Source: Bacteroides sp. (GTDB taxonomy: Bacteria > Bacteroidota > Bacteroidia > Bacteroidales > Muribaculaceae). From it: 61,171 nucleotides of DNA. The translations under genes were made by a program, and so were the position numbers. The notes beneath the pieces are model-generated. The model searched no databases, had not been told where the DNA came from, and saw only the letters and a list, made by a program, of their open reading frames with translations. The stretch is taken from contig JAAVCG010000004.1 of the NCBI GenBank assembly GCA_014802435.1, positions 1-61,171 of the forward strand. The letters run 5' to 3'. Below are positions 1-8,187 of the stretch, piece by piece. The stretch's first letter is position 1, and each line of letters starts with the position of its first letter.

Positions 1-431
1 CCGCCTTTCCATAGGGTTGAGAAACGCTCGTGGTAAAAGAACTATACGCATTGCAGAACCTATGGAAAGGCGGATTCCGATCCGCCGCCAAGTCTATGAA
101 AGATGAGCTGCCAAGGCCCGCGTAGCGGGTCGTAAGAACGTAGGCACGTCCGTCAGGGCGTGTTAATTAATCGGGAGTGCCACGGTGAGAGCTCCGTAGG
201 AGCGACATATCTGTCGCCGCTATGCGGCTCTATTTTTGGTCGCGTTCCCGTCAATACGCGCCCTGGCGGACGTGCCTAAGCTCTTTCGCCCGCGCTGCGG
301 GCTATTTGGCGGGTGCGGCGGATCGGAATCCGCCTTTCCATTGGCTTAGCAACGCTCGTGGTATAAGAACTATACGCATTGCAGAACATATGGAAGGGCG
401 GATTCCGATCCGCCGCCTCGTCTATGCAAGA
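1..431. repeat. Compound palindromic interspersed repeat
   Basis: Two direct copies of a unit of about 100 bp lie at 1-98 and 330-426. Each carries an internal inverted repeat: CCGCCTTTCCATAGG at 1-15 is the exact reverse complement of 59-73, and 314-341 pairs with 389-417. Between the copies, 60-163 and 258-343 form a second imperfect inverted repeat: CGTAGGCACGTCCGTCAGGG on the left matches the complement of the segment around 261-280. The centre (189-232) holds a short dyad, GCGACATATCTGTCGC. The first copy is cut by the window edge. Related CCGCC-TTTCCAT segments recur at 60688-60698 and 61061-61073, so this is a dispersed family. No protein is credible here. Confidence 0.8.
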
Positions 432-690
432 GGGTACATGACCGGGCCGAAATGGGCGGAATGTCGCAAGATTGACACAAGGGTGTTACAAAATGGATAC
501 AGCGGAAACTATCCCCGGTCTGGGCGTGTTTGGCTTTTGAAAAGGGCGGAAAACCCCGCCTGACATCCTCGCCGAATAAGCGACCAAATCAATTATCACA
601 CAGAATCACAGAAGTTTTTCATAGTAAGTAAATAGTTTCTAAAAGAGTTCGGGAGGCGAGCCGCGATGGCCAGCCTCCCGCAAAACATTT
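432..690. other. Non-coding stretch downstream of the NlpC/P60 gene
   Basis: After the repeat block nothing codes convincingly. The only distinct structure is a hairpin at 650-680, listed separately. The segment 540-560 is a weak GGCGG/CCGCC dyad with an AAAA loop. I see no RNA gene or promoter that I could defend. Confidence 0.5.
650..680 (-). terminator. Probable terminator of the NlpC/P60 operon
   Basis: CGGGAGGC (650-657) pairs exactly with GCCTCCCG (673-680). Read on the minus strand, the stem is followed by AACTCTTTTA, a weak U-rich tail. It lies 11 bases beyond the stop codon at 691, which is where the terminator of the long minus-strand array is expected. Confidence 0.5.
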
Positions 691-1527
691 TTAGGGGTTG
701 ATGCGTCGGCGGGCTTTGATTGGGGGGAGGGGGAGGTAGATGGGCGATGTGGGGTTGAGGGAGTTGCGCCTGACGAGTTCTGAGGCGTGGATAAATTCGC
801 CGTTGCCGGCATAGATTGCTACGTGGGTAATCTTTTTGCGGCCGAAGAAGATGAGGTCGCCGGGGCGGAGGGAGTCGGCGGGCACTTCGCGTCCCTCGAG
901 GGCTTGTTGCCAAGCGTCGCGGGGGAGGGTTCTTCCTTGTGCGGCAAAGGCCATGCGGACGAGCCCGGAGCAGTCCATACCCTTGCTTGAGAGGCCGCCC
1001 CAAACGTAGGGCACTCCAAGATATTGCTCGGCCCAGAGGGGGAGCAGGGAGGCATCAAAAGGGCGGGCCTGCACATCGGCCAGCGGCATGATGGCGTCTT
1101 TTGGAGCGAGAATCATGCGTCCGTCGGGCAGGCGGAGCGAGTCCGGGCCGACGGCTTGGAGAATGTCGCCGTGAACCAGGTCTGTGCGTCGGTCGGCATC
1201 ATGGATTTCAAAGGGGGCCGTGACCATCATCAGGCGGGAGTTGGCCCATTGGTCCATTTCGCGGGGCGATTTGAAGGCGAGGGAGTGGTTTATGATCCAT
1301 CCTTCGTAGCCATCAGGGGTTTGCACCCGGCTCCAGTCCTGGCCTTTTTCAAGGATAATGCAGGGGGTGCCCATCAGGGCTTGGCTGACCTGCTCGGCGC
1401 TGTGGCGCGGTTCGGCGCGCATACTGACCACACTGAGGCGGGCCAGCGCTCCGGGTTGCTGCGAAAATGAAGTGGCGGCGCCACAAATCAGCGCCGCCAC
1501 TATTGAGATGAGTCTGTTTAAGTTCAC
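691..1527 (-). CDS. Secreted NlpC/P60 family peptidoglycan hydrolase with SH3-like domain
   Basis: A 278-residue exported cysteine peptidase expected to cut peptide stems of peptidoglycan in the periplasm. A hydrophobic N-terminus (residues 4-21) looks like a signal peptide. A bacterial SH3-like region covers about 30-86. The catalytic NlpC/P60 domain follows, with DCSGL (Cys186), THVAIY (His235) and FIHAS (His247). The start is GTG at 1527 and overlaps the stop of the preceding glmM gene as GTGA, so translation is probably coupled to it. As glmM feeds cell-wall precursor synthesis, the pairing links wall synthesis and turnover; that link is inference. Confidence 0.88.
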   Translation of the reverse strand: MNLNRLISIVAALICGAATSFSQQPGALARLSVVSMRAEPRHSAEQVSQALMGTPCIILEKGQDWSRVQTPDGYEGWIINHSLAFKSPREMDQWANSRLMMVTAPFEIHDADRRTDLVHGDILQAVGPDSLRLPDGRMILAPKDAIMPLADVQARPFDASLLPLWAEQYLGVPYVWGGLSSKGMDCSGLVRMAFAAQGRTLPRDAWQQALEGREVPADSLRPGDLIFFGRKKITHVAIYAGNGEFIHASELVRRNSLNPTSPIYLPLPPIKARRRINP

Positions 1528-2909
1528 ACTAATGAGTTGATTACGGCCTTGATCTGGTTGGCGAGTTCTTCAGCCTGCTCCATAGTGGAGGCCTCAGAGT
1601 AGATGCGGATAATGGGCTCGGTGTTGCTCTTGCGCAGGTGGACCCACTTATCGGCAAAGTCAATCTTCACACCGTCGATGTCGGTGATTTCCTCGGCGGC
1701 AAACTTCTGCTTGACGGCTTCGAGGATTGCGTCAACGTTGATTTCGGGAGTGAGTTCGATTTTGTTTTTGGCGATGGCATAGGGGGGATAACCGGCCTTG
1801 AGTTCGGTAACCTTCTTGCCGCTCTTGGCCATGAGGGTCAGGAAGAGGGCAACTCCGACGAGGGCATCGCGGCCATAGTGGAGTTCGGGATAGATTACTC
1901 CGCCGTTACCTTCACCGCCGATGACGGCTCCGGTGCGCTTCATTTCAGTGACAACGTTTACTTCGCCAACGGCTGATGCTGAATAGTTGCAGCCATGGGC
2001 GCGGGTAACGTCGCGCAGTGCGCGGCTTGAGCTGAGGTTGCTGACGGTGGCGCCGGGAGTGTGGCTCAGGACATAGTCAGCGACTGCTACGAGGGTGTAT
2101 TCTTCCACAAACATTTCGCCGTTTTCCATGACGATAGCGAGGCGGTCAACATCGGGGTCAACGACGAAGCCGACGTCGGCCTTGCCTTCCTTCATGAGGT
2201 CAGCGATTTGAGTGAGGTTTTCCGGGATGGGCTCTGGGGTGTGGGCAAACTTGCCGGTAGCTTCACAGTTGAGTTCGATGACGTTTTCAACTCCGAGCGC
2301 GCGGAGAAGCTGGGGAATGATTACGCCGCCAACGGAGTTTACGGCATCAACGGCTACGGTGAAGTTAGCCTTGCGGATTGCTTCGACGTCGACCAGGGGG
2401 AGGGCCAGGACTGAGTCGATGTGACGGCGGTTATAGGTGTTGTTGACAAATTCATGTCCGAGGTCGTCAACTTCAGCAAAGGTATAATCGTCGGCAGCGG
2501 CGATTGCGAGCACTTCGGCTCCTTCTTCAGCATTGAGGAATTCGCCTTTATGGTTGAGGAGCTTCAGGGCGTTCCATTGCTTGGGGTTATGGCTTGCAGT
2601 GAGGATGATACCACCGCAGGCGCCTTCGCCGGTTACGGCAATTTCGGTTGTGGGAGTAGAAGCCGGGCCGATGTTGATAACGTCGAATCCCATGCCCATG
2701 AGGGTTGCAACGACGAGTTTGTCAACCATCTCGCCGCTGAGGCGCGCGTCGCGACCAACGACGATAGTGCGGCTCTTGACGGGGGTGGACTTGGCGATGA
2801 ATTTGGCATAGGCGGCGGTGAATTTTACCACGTCGAGGGGGCTGAGGCCTTCGCCGGGACGGCCGCCAATAGTTCCGCGAATACCGGAAATTGACTTAAT
2901 GAGTGACAT
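1524..2909 (-). CDS. glmM: Phosphoglucosamine mutase (alpha-D-phosphohexomutase family)
   Basis: A 461-residue cytoplasmic mutase, predicted to convert glucosamine-6-phosphate to glucosamine-1-phosphate for UDP-GlcNAc synthesis. The phosphoserine loop is TASHNPKQWN (Ser106), the metal-binding loop is DPDVDRLAIV (Asp251, Asp253, Asp255), and a sugar-binding loop GGEGNGG sits near residue 336. The C-terminal phosphate-binding segment RKSNTEPIIRIY is intact. Length fits the family. The family also includes phosphomannomutases, and substrate choice cannot be proven from sequence, but Bacteroidales genes in this neighbourhood are annotated glmM. It lies 14 bp downstream of the DUF4827 lipoprotein gene. 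Confidence 0.87.
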   Translation of the reverse strand: MSLIKSISGIRGTIGGRPGEGLSPLDVVKFTAAYAKFIAKSTPVKSRTIVVGRDARLSGEMVDKLVVATLMGMGFDVINIGPASTPTTEIAVTGEGACGGIILTASHNPKQWNALKLLNHKGEFLNAEEGAEVLAIAAADDYTFAEVDDLGHEFVNNTYNRRHIDSVLALPLVDVEAIRKANFTVAVDAVNSVGGVIIPQLLRALGVENVIELNCEATGKFAHTPEPIPENLTQIADLMKEGKADVGFVVDPDVDRLAIVMENGEMFVEEYTLVAVADYVLSHTPGATVSNLSSSRALRDVTRAHGCNYSASAVGEVNVVTEMKRTGAVIGGEGNGGVIYPELHYGRDALVGVALFLTLMAKSGKKVTELKAGYPPYAIAKNKIELTPEINVDAILEAVKQKFAAEEITDIDGVKIDFADKWVHLRKSNTEPIIRIYSEASTMEQAEELANQIKAVINSLV

Positions 2910-2923
2910 ATGAATGGATGAAT

Positions 2924-3535
2924 TTAAACTTTAGATTCGAAATAGCGGACTTTGTAGAGATAGGGGTAGACGTTGGTGATTTCGTCTTCCGGGCCCATGT
3001 AAGATTTGATTATTATGTTGACTTCACATCCCAGGGTGAGGAATTCGAGGGGAACCTGGATTCCTTCGCCCCATTGGGTTGTTGACTGCAGGGTAGTGTT
3101 CTTGTAGCGGAATGAGGTTGTGTTCGTGCCCAGGTCAGTGGCGTTGCCTGAGGGGTTCCAGGTGTCATACTCATACCATGCCTTGAGGTTATAGCGGGTA
3201 AAGCGGAAGTAGATAAGCTGATTTTCTTCGGCTTTGACATCTGTCAGGCCCGGGTTGACGACCTGCATATAGACGTAGCCATCCTCGTCCATCCGATAGA
3301 AGGGGGTGAGCAGTTCGGCTTCCTCGCGTGAGAGGCCCTGGGTTTCCATGATTTCCTGAGTGGAGATGAAGACGCTGTCGGCGGGAATAGAGCCGATTAC
3401 GGGAAATCCGGCAAGATAAGCGTTGACGGCCTGATTTTCATCTTTGAGCAGGTCAGCATAACTTTCCTTGTCCTTGCATGCGGGGAGAATGAGGAGGGCG
3501 ATGGCTAAGAGCGCTAAAAATTTTATATGTTTCAT
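2924..3535 (-). CDS. DUF4827 family lipoprotein
   Basis: A 203-residue predicted lipoprotein with a signal peptide ending in the lipobox LILPAC (Cys20). The rest resembles the DUF4827 family of Bacteroidales, some members of which resemble FKBP-type isomerase folds. No catalytic residues are evident to me. It starts inside the stop of the DHH phosphoesterase gene (4-nt ATGA overlap) and is followed closely by glmM. The order DHH-DUF4827-glmM is familiar in Bacteroides (recalled, not searched). Function unknown; an envelope role is inferred only from the lipobox. Confidence 0.75.
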   Translation of the reverse strand: MKHIKFLALLAIALLILPACKDKESYADLLKDENQAVNAYLAGFPVIGSIPADSVFISTQEIMETQGLSREEAELLTPFYRMDEDGYVYMQVVNPGLTDVKAEENQLIYFRFTRYNLKAWYEYDTWNPSGNATDLGTNTTSFRYKNTTLQSTTQWGEGIQVPLEFLTLGCEVNIIIKSYMGPEDEITNVYPYLYKVRYFESKV

Positions 3536-4575
3536 TTTTTCAGAGGTTCAGAGGGTAAGAAGGAGTCATAAGAGGGCATGGCATCTTTGAGGCGGGCGAT
3601 GCACTCCTGCATTGAGCCTTTAAATTCGCCGCCGGCGGCATTGAGGTGTCCGCCTCCGCCAAAGAGTTCGGAGCAGACCCGATTAACGGGGAAGGAGCCT
3701 TTGCTGCGCATGCTGACCTTGATTTGCTCGGGGTCCTCACGGAGATAGACGCTCCACTGAACGGAGGGCAGCGCCAGGGGCTGATTTACAAGGCCTTCCG
3801 TATCGCCTTTTTCATATTCAAAGCGTTTGAGCTCGTCGGCCGTCAGGGAGATGATTGAGCATTGATGCTCCGGGAAGAGCTCCATTTTCTCCCCTAAGGC
3901 ATAGCCGTTAAGGCGCATGGCCGAGAGGGTTTTGGTGTTCATGGCGCGGGCATAAATCGCGTCTTTGTCAATTCCCTTACGGAGCAGCTCGGCAATGACG
4001 GTATAGAGGTCCGGGTCATTGGAATTATAAGAGAAGTTACCCGTGTCGGTCATCATTCCGCAGAAGATACATTCGGCGGCGGCGCGGTCAATCTTGTCAA
4101 AGAGTTCCAGGCGGCAAATCACTCGGAACACCAGCATCGAGGTTGAGCTGACTTCCGGATGGCTGATGGTCACCTCCGTGAATTTTCCGGGGTTGAGATG
4201 ATGGTCAATCAGGACTTTAGGCGCTTGAGAGGCCACCAGCGCATTCTCCATGCGGTCAACCCGCTTGGGCTCATTGAAGTCAAGGCAGAAAATCAGGTCG
4301 GCATCGCGCAGGAGCTTGGCGCCATACTCCTCATAGGCCGAGAAAGCCATGGAGTCCCTAACCCCGGGGAGAAAGCGCAGATGTTTGGGCACGGCATCAG
4401 GGGTCAACACCGTAACTCGCTTGCCGATAGCGCCTAACACGTGGGCAAGGCCGAGCGATGAACCGATGGCGTCGCCGTCGGGGGTGAGATGACATGTGAT
4501 GACGATGCGGTCACTGTTATCAAGCAGTTTGCGCAGCTTGGCAATCTCTTTTTCGTCAATTATTCGCGAAATCAT
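3532..4575 (-). CDS. nrnA: DHH/DHHA1 phosphoesterase (NrnA-like oligoribonuclease / pAp phosphatase)
   Basis: A 347-residue cytoplasmic enzyme of the NrnA type, expected to hydrolyse nanoRNAs and/or 3'-phosphoadenosine 5'-phosphate. The DHH domain shows TPDGDAIGSS (residues 31-40), DHH (124-126) and MMTDTGNFSYN. The DHHA1 domain carries FGGGGHLNAAGGEF near residue 310, which binds substrate. Length is normal. A candidate promoter ends only a few bases before the ATG (see 4580-4613), so the mRNA may have almost no leader. It overlaps the DUF4827 gene downstream by 4 nt. Confidence 0.9.
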   Translation of the reverse strand: MISRIIDEKEIAKLRKLLDNSDRIVITCHLTPDGDAIGSSLGLAHVLGAIGKRVTVLTPDAVPKHLRFLPGVRDSMAFSAYEEYGAKLLRDADLIFCLDFNEPKRVDRMENALVASQAPKVLIDHHLNPGKFTEVTISHPEVSSTSMLVFRVICRLELFDKIDRAAAECIFCGMMTDTGNFSYNSNDPDLYTVIAELLRKGIDKDAIYARAMNTKTLSAMRLNGYALGEKMELFPEHQCSIISLTADELKRFEYEKGDTEGLVNQPLALPSVQWSVYLREDPEQIKVSMRSKGSFPVNRVCSELFGGGGHLNAAGGEFKGSMQECIARLKDAMPSYDSFLPSEPLKK

Positions 4576-4579
4576 AGTG

Positions 4580-4613
4580 CAAAAATACGCATTTTTTTTG
4601 AATTTCCGCGCAA
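4580..4613 (-). promoter_or_regulatory. Candidate Bacteroidales promoter, near-leaderless, for the nrnA-like gene
   Basis: On the minus strand TATTTTTG (4580-4587) fits the TAnnTTTG -7 consensus of Bacteroides sigma factor. A TTG lies 23 bases upstream (4611-4613), slightly farther than the usual spacing of about 20. The ATG at 4575 is only 4 bases after the last G of the -7 box, leaving a leader of about 0-2 nt. Confidence 0.5.
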
Positions 4614-4625
4614 TTTAAGTTTTTT

Positions 4626-5516
4626 TTATAGGGCTTCGTAGGCGGGAGCGAATGTGTCGCCCAATGAGACGTCGCCGGTTTGGATTCCCTTTGAGAGCCA
4701 CTTTACGCGCTGCTCGGAGCGTCCATGGTTGAAGCTATCGGGAATCTCGCGGCCATATGCTTTCTTCTGGAGATAGTCATCGCCGATTTTCGAGGCTGCA
4801 TCAATGGCGTTTTCAATGTCGCCCGGCTCCAGGGAGTTAAACATCTTGTTGTCAAGATTGGCCCATACTCCGGCCAGGAAATCGGCCTGCAGTTCGAGGC
4901 GCACACTGATTTTATTTGCCTCCTTCTCGCTCATGCGGCTCATTTTCTGATGGGCATCGCCAAGGATTCCTAATTGCTGCTGAACGTGATGACCCACTTC
5001 ATGGGCTATCACATAGGCATAAGCGAAATCGCCGTCGGCGCCAATCTGCTGCTTCATCTGCTTGAAGAAGTCAAGGTCAATATAGACCGTCTTGTCGGCC
5101 GAGCAATAGAAGGGGCCGGACTGAGAAGTGGCGCTGCCGCATCCGGAAGAGACGGCCCCGGAAAAGAGCACCATCTTCGGGCACTCATATTCGCCCCATC
5201 CTTGGCGGCGAAATTCGGCGGTCCAGACGTCTTCCGTGCCGGCCAGAACCTGAGAGGCGAACTCGGCAAGGCGTTCATCTTCGGCGTCAGGCTGGTAATT
5301 CTCCGTATATGAGGTGTTTTGAGTGAGTCCGGAGAGCTGCCCGGAGCTGGCGAGATTAGTGAAAATATCGCCAATGCCGCCCCCGGAGAGCAGCGTCATA
5401 ATCACTACGGCAATAACGCCGACAATGCCGCCGCCGATGAGTTTGCCGCTGCCGCCGCCGCGAATTCCGCGACGGTCATCTACATTGCCGCTGGTGCGGC
5501 GTCCTGACATTCTCAT
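4626..5516 (-). CDS. Neutral zinc metallopeptidase (YpfJ-like, PF04228 type)
   Basis: A 296-residue protein with a Gly-rich basic N-terminus, one membrane segment at about 29-43 and a large C-terminal domain. The zinc motif is HEVGH (172-176), with a conserved ELQADFLAG segment downstream. The family is known as putative neutral zinc metallopeptidase (YpfJ); its substrates are not established. The membrane anchor would place the domain outside the inner membrane. It overlaps the TlpA-like gene upstream by ATGA at 5513-5516. An alternative start two codons in (5510) would remove the overlap but is less attractive. Confidence 0.87.
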   Translation of the reverse strand: MRMSGRRTSGNVDDRRGIRGGGSGKLIGGGIVGVIAVVIMTLLSGGGIGDIFTNLASSGQLSGLTQNTSYTENYQPDAEDERLAEFASQVLAGTEDVWTAEFRRQGWGEYECPKMVLFSGAVSSGCGSATSQSGPFYCSADKTVYIDLDFFKQMKQQIGADGDFAYAYVIAHEVGHHVQQQLGILGDAHQKMSRMSEKEANKISVRLELQADFLAGVWANLDNKMFNSLEPGDIENAIDAASKIGDDYLQKKAYGREIPDSFNHGRSEQRVKWLSKGIQTGDVSLGDTFAPAYEAL

Positions 5517-5992
5517 TTCACGAGGGCTTTGAGGATTTCATAAAATTCGGGGTCTTCGCCTACTGTGGTGTTGACGATGTAGCCGTCAGGGTTGACAATC
5601 ATCTTGGTGGGGAATCCGCTGACTCCATACTCCTTGAGCAGCGACTTATTGCGGTCCGTTTCCGGGTCTTCCCAGAGGTTAATCCAGGGGAGCTGATACT
5701 TATTGAGGGCCTTGAACCATGCCTCTTTGCTGTCATGGAACGCAATGCCGACGAATTTCACCTTGGGGCTGAGCTCGGCATAGTTCTGTTTCATCTGAGG
5801 GATGCCTTTAATGCACCATCCACACCATGAGCCCCAGAAATCGAGCACTACCCAGTTGCCGCGCAGGCTGCTGAGTGAAACCATTTCGCCCTGAGCGTCA
5901 GGGAGGGTGAAGTCAGGAGCTTTCTTGACTTGAGCGGAGGCTGAGAGGGCGGCAATGAGAGTGATTGCCAGCGAAAGAATCAGTTTTTTCAT
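5513..5992 (-). CDS. Exported TlpA-like thiol-disulfide oxidoreductase
   Basis: A 159-residue thioredoxin-fold protein. MKKLILSLAITLIAALSASA is a clear signal peptide, so I chose the ATG at 5992 rather than the long upstream reading frame, which would overlap the preceding gene. The active site is WCGWC (Cys57 and Cys60) and the cis-Pro loop is GFPTKM. It probably reduces or exchanges disulfides in the periplasm. The start lies 2 nt after the stop of the 5-alpha-reductase-like gene and the stop overlaps the metallopeptidase start, so all three are likely translated together. Confidence 0.88.
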   Translation of the reverse strand: MKKLILSLAITLIAALSASAQVKKAPDFTLPDAQGEMVSLSSLRGNWVVLDFWGSWCGWCIKGIPQMKQNYAELSPKVKFVGIAFHDSKEAWFKALNKYQLPWINLWEDPETDRNKSLLKEYGVSGFPTKMIVNPDGYIVNTTVGEDPEFYEILKALVK

Positions 5993-5994
5993 GA

Positions 5995-6768
5995 TTAATA
6001 TATAAAAGGTATGATAGATTTTTGATTCAGTGGTCCGAATTCGCGCTGATAGCGACCGTTGATTTTGCGGGCACGGGGCGCCAGATTGGCAAAAGTCCAG
6101 AGGGCGAAGACTGCTCCGGCCCATGACCAGGTGAGGATTGCAAAGCCCACCCATTCCATAAATTCGCCGAGATAGTTTGCCGAGGTTACGTAATTGAACA
6201 TTCCCCCCCGGGGGAGATAATGGCGGGTGTCGCCCGGTTTGCGTAAGTTGCGGATAATGCTGTCGCTCTGAATGTTAGTAAACATTCCCCAGAGGAAAAT
6301 CAGAGTGCCCAGGATGAATTGCCAGCTTCCGAGCCATGACGCCGGATAGCGCTCCGGCGAGGAGACATAGAAAATCCATCCGCCTTGCATCAGGGCATTG
6401 AGAGTGTTGAACGTGATGCCCATCAGCATCACTGACAGGGGCATCTTGCCTCGGGTTTTAATCAGGAGCGGGAAGATAAACGAGCGCTGGAAATAATGAA
6501 GCTGAAAGATGCAGAACATCACCAGCGGCGCGGACTCAAAGCGTCGTGAGGAGCAGAGCCAGAGAATACACATCACGATGAAGACCGGGGCCTCCATCAG
6601 CACCCATCCGAGGCGGTTATTGATTGTCGGGCCCCATTTTTTTGTGTAGGCCACTCCATAGCCGGCCTCAATGAAGTTGAGGGCGATGAAGACGATGACT
6701 GCCGTAGCCGTCATAATCCATAGGAAGAGGCGGAAGTTGTCAGGTTCAAAGAGGAAAAAATGTTCCAT
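5995..6768 (-). CDS. 3-oxo-5-alpha-steroid 4-dehydrogenase (SRD5A) family membrane reductase
   Basis: A 257-residue integral membrane protein with about six hydrophobic segments. The C-terminal half matches the signature of eukaryotic steroid 5-alpha-reductases: YLPRGGMFNYVTSANYLGE, then MEWVGFA, and a tail FGPLNQKSIIPFIY. Length (257) is close to that of the human enzymes (about 259). Homologues in gut Bacteroidales have been linked to reduction of 3-oxo-delta4 bile acids or steroids. The NADPH-dependent reductase activity here is inference from family. It sits between the RecD-like helicase (18 bp gap) and the thioredoxin (2 bp gap). Confidence 0.86.
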   Translation of the reverse strand: MEHFFLFEPDNFRLFLWIMTATAVIVFIALNFIEAGYGVAYTKKWGPTINNRLGWVLMEAPVFIVMCILWLCSSRRFESAPLVMFCIFQLHYFQRSFIFPLLIKTRGKMPLSVMLMGITFNTLNALMQGGWIFYVSSPERYPASWLGSWQFILGTLIFLWGMFTNIQSDSIIRNLRKPGDTRHYLPRGGMFNYVTSANYLGEFMEWVGFAILTWSWAGAVFALWTFANLAPRARKINGRYQREFGPLNQKSIIPFIY

Positions 6769-6786
6769 TATTTTTGTTGATTTTGG

Positions 6787-8187
6787 TTAAAAGGGATTCA
6801 GATAAAACAGGCGCTGGGTGGCGCGGGTAGTGGCCGTATATAGCCATCGGTGAAAATCCATGGTCAGCAGTGCTTCCGGTTGCACTCCTCCCAGGTCGGC
6901 AATCACGTTGGCCCACTGTCCGCCCTGAGCCTTATGGCAAGTGATTGCATAGGCATATTTTACCTGCAGGGCCTGAAAATAAGGGTTTGACTTCATGGCC
7001 CGCAGGCGCACGTAGCGCGGAGTCGACTCGGTGAAGAGCGCCGGGTCAGAATAGACGGCATCAAAAAGCGCCTGTTGCTGCTCGGCGGTCAGCGCGGGCG
7101 CATCAGAAGTGAGACATTCAAGGATTATTTTGCAGTCGAGCTCAACGGAGCGATAAGGGAATTCAATCCTGACGTCGGCAAAGCGGAATCCGTAGCGCTC
7201 CTCCGTAGAGTAGATGCGCACAATGCGGGCTGTGTCGCCATTGGCAATGAAGTCCAGTTCGCGCACTTTTGCCGCCCAGTGATAATTGTTTTTAGCCACC
7301 AGGAGGAGCTCGTCGCGGGAGAGTTCCTCCGTGCGGTCAAGGATTTGGGCGCGGATGGCGAGATTAAACTTCGTTGCGCGCCAGTTTGCGCGGGTAATCA
7401 GCACTGTTTCGTCAATCCCGTCGGCTGAGTAAAGTTCGGCAATGGTGTCCTGCAAATCTTCGCCGGGGAGGGCAAAGACGTCGTCAAAATTGAAGTTGAA
7501 ATATGGTCGCTCCAGGGGGTCGAGGAGCATCTGTTTGCGTTGGGCCGTCGCGTTAAAGAGGATGCCGCTTGAGCCGGCTTGACGCACGGTGTGAGTAAGC
7601 TGTACGCGGCTCACTCTCAGGCCGTAAGAACGAAGCTCCTCGGGGCGGAGCGCCGGGGAGTTTTCACAGCCTACGGGGGGCAGCTGGGCCGTGTCGCCAA
7701 CGAAGATGATGCGGCAATAATGGCCGGAGTAGACGTAATGAATCAGGTCCGTCAGGACATCCGACCCCGCATCTTTCGCGCCAATCATTGAGGCCTCATC
7801 AACGATGAAGAGGGTGTTTTTATGCGGGTTATCCATCACTGCGGCAAAGGGTTTCCCCTGGCCGGGCGGATAGTAGATTTTGCGGTGGATGGTCGAGGCC
7901 GGATAATCGGCATAGGCGGCGAGGACCTTTGCGGCGCGTCCCGTCGGGGCGAGCAGTACTGTCGGCACCTCCACTTCATGGAGTGCGCGCACCAGGGCGC
8001 TGACCAGAGTGGTCTTTCCGGTGCCGGCATATCCGCAGAGCAGAAAAACCGAGTCATGAGAGGCTGAGCTGCGGCAGAAGCGCGCAAGCGCCTGAGCCGT
8101 AACCTCTTGCTGTTGAGTCGGCTCGTAAGGGAGCCGGTCAAGAATCAGTTTTGCAAACTCTGAGACATACATCAGGAGAGGGTCCAT
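6787..8187 (-). CDS. RecD-like ATP-dependent DNA helicase (superfamily 1)
   Basis: A 466-residue helicase. Walker A is GYAGTGKTT (52-60), Walker B is FIVDEASM (127-134), and motif III carries [11 protein letters not shown]. The C-terminal UvrD_C_2 part contains [13 protein letters not shown] and a final [13 protein letters not shown]. It is shorter than RecD2 and lacks its N-terminal extension, matching the small AAA_30/RecD-like helicases common in Bacteroidetes. The ATG at 8187 overlaps cysS by 16 nt. A second ATG at 8172 would give a 4-nt ATGA overlap, and the data do not decide between them. Role in recombination or repair is inferred. Confidence 0.85.
   Translation of the reverse strand: MDPLLMYVSEFAKLILDRLPYEPTQQQEVTAQALARFCRSSASHDSVFLLCGYAGTGKTTLVSALVRALHEVEVPTVLLAPTGRAAKVLAAYADYPASTIHRKIYYPPGQGKPFAAVMDNPHKNTLFIVDEASMIGAKDAGSDVLTDLIHYVYSGHYCRIIFVGDTAQLPPVGCENSPALRPEELRSYGLRVSRVQLTHTVRQAGSSGILFNATAQRKQMLLDPLERPYFNFNFDDVFALPGEDLQDTIAELYSADGIDETVLITRANWRATKFNLAIRAQILDRTEELSRDELLLVAKNNYHWAAKVRELDFIANGDTARIVRIYSTEERYGFRFADVRIEFPYRSVELDCKIILECLTSDAPALTAEQQQALFDAVYSDPALFTESTPRYVRLRAMKSNPYFQALQVKYAYAITCHKAQGGQWANVIADLGGVQPEALLTMDFHRWLYTATTRATQRLFYLNPF

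Noticed and set aside
222-563. Plus-strand reading frame of 113 codons over the left repeat block
   Set aside because: It runs through both arms of palindromic repeats, is Arg-rich without domain features, and has no promoter or conserved context.
596-1003. Minus-strand frame overlapping the NlpC/P60 gene
   Set aside because: Pro/Arg-rich shadow frame of a gene with intact catalytic motifs.
8170-8187. Choosing between two ATG starts for the RecD-like helicase
   Set aside because: ATG at 8172 gives the ATGA overlap common here, while ATG at 8187 has an AAGGA about 10 nt upstream. I kept 8187 but cannot exclude 8172.
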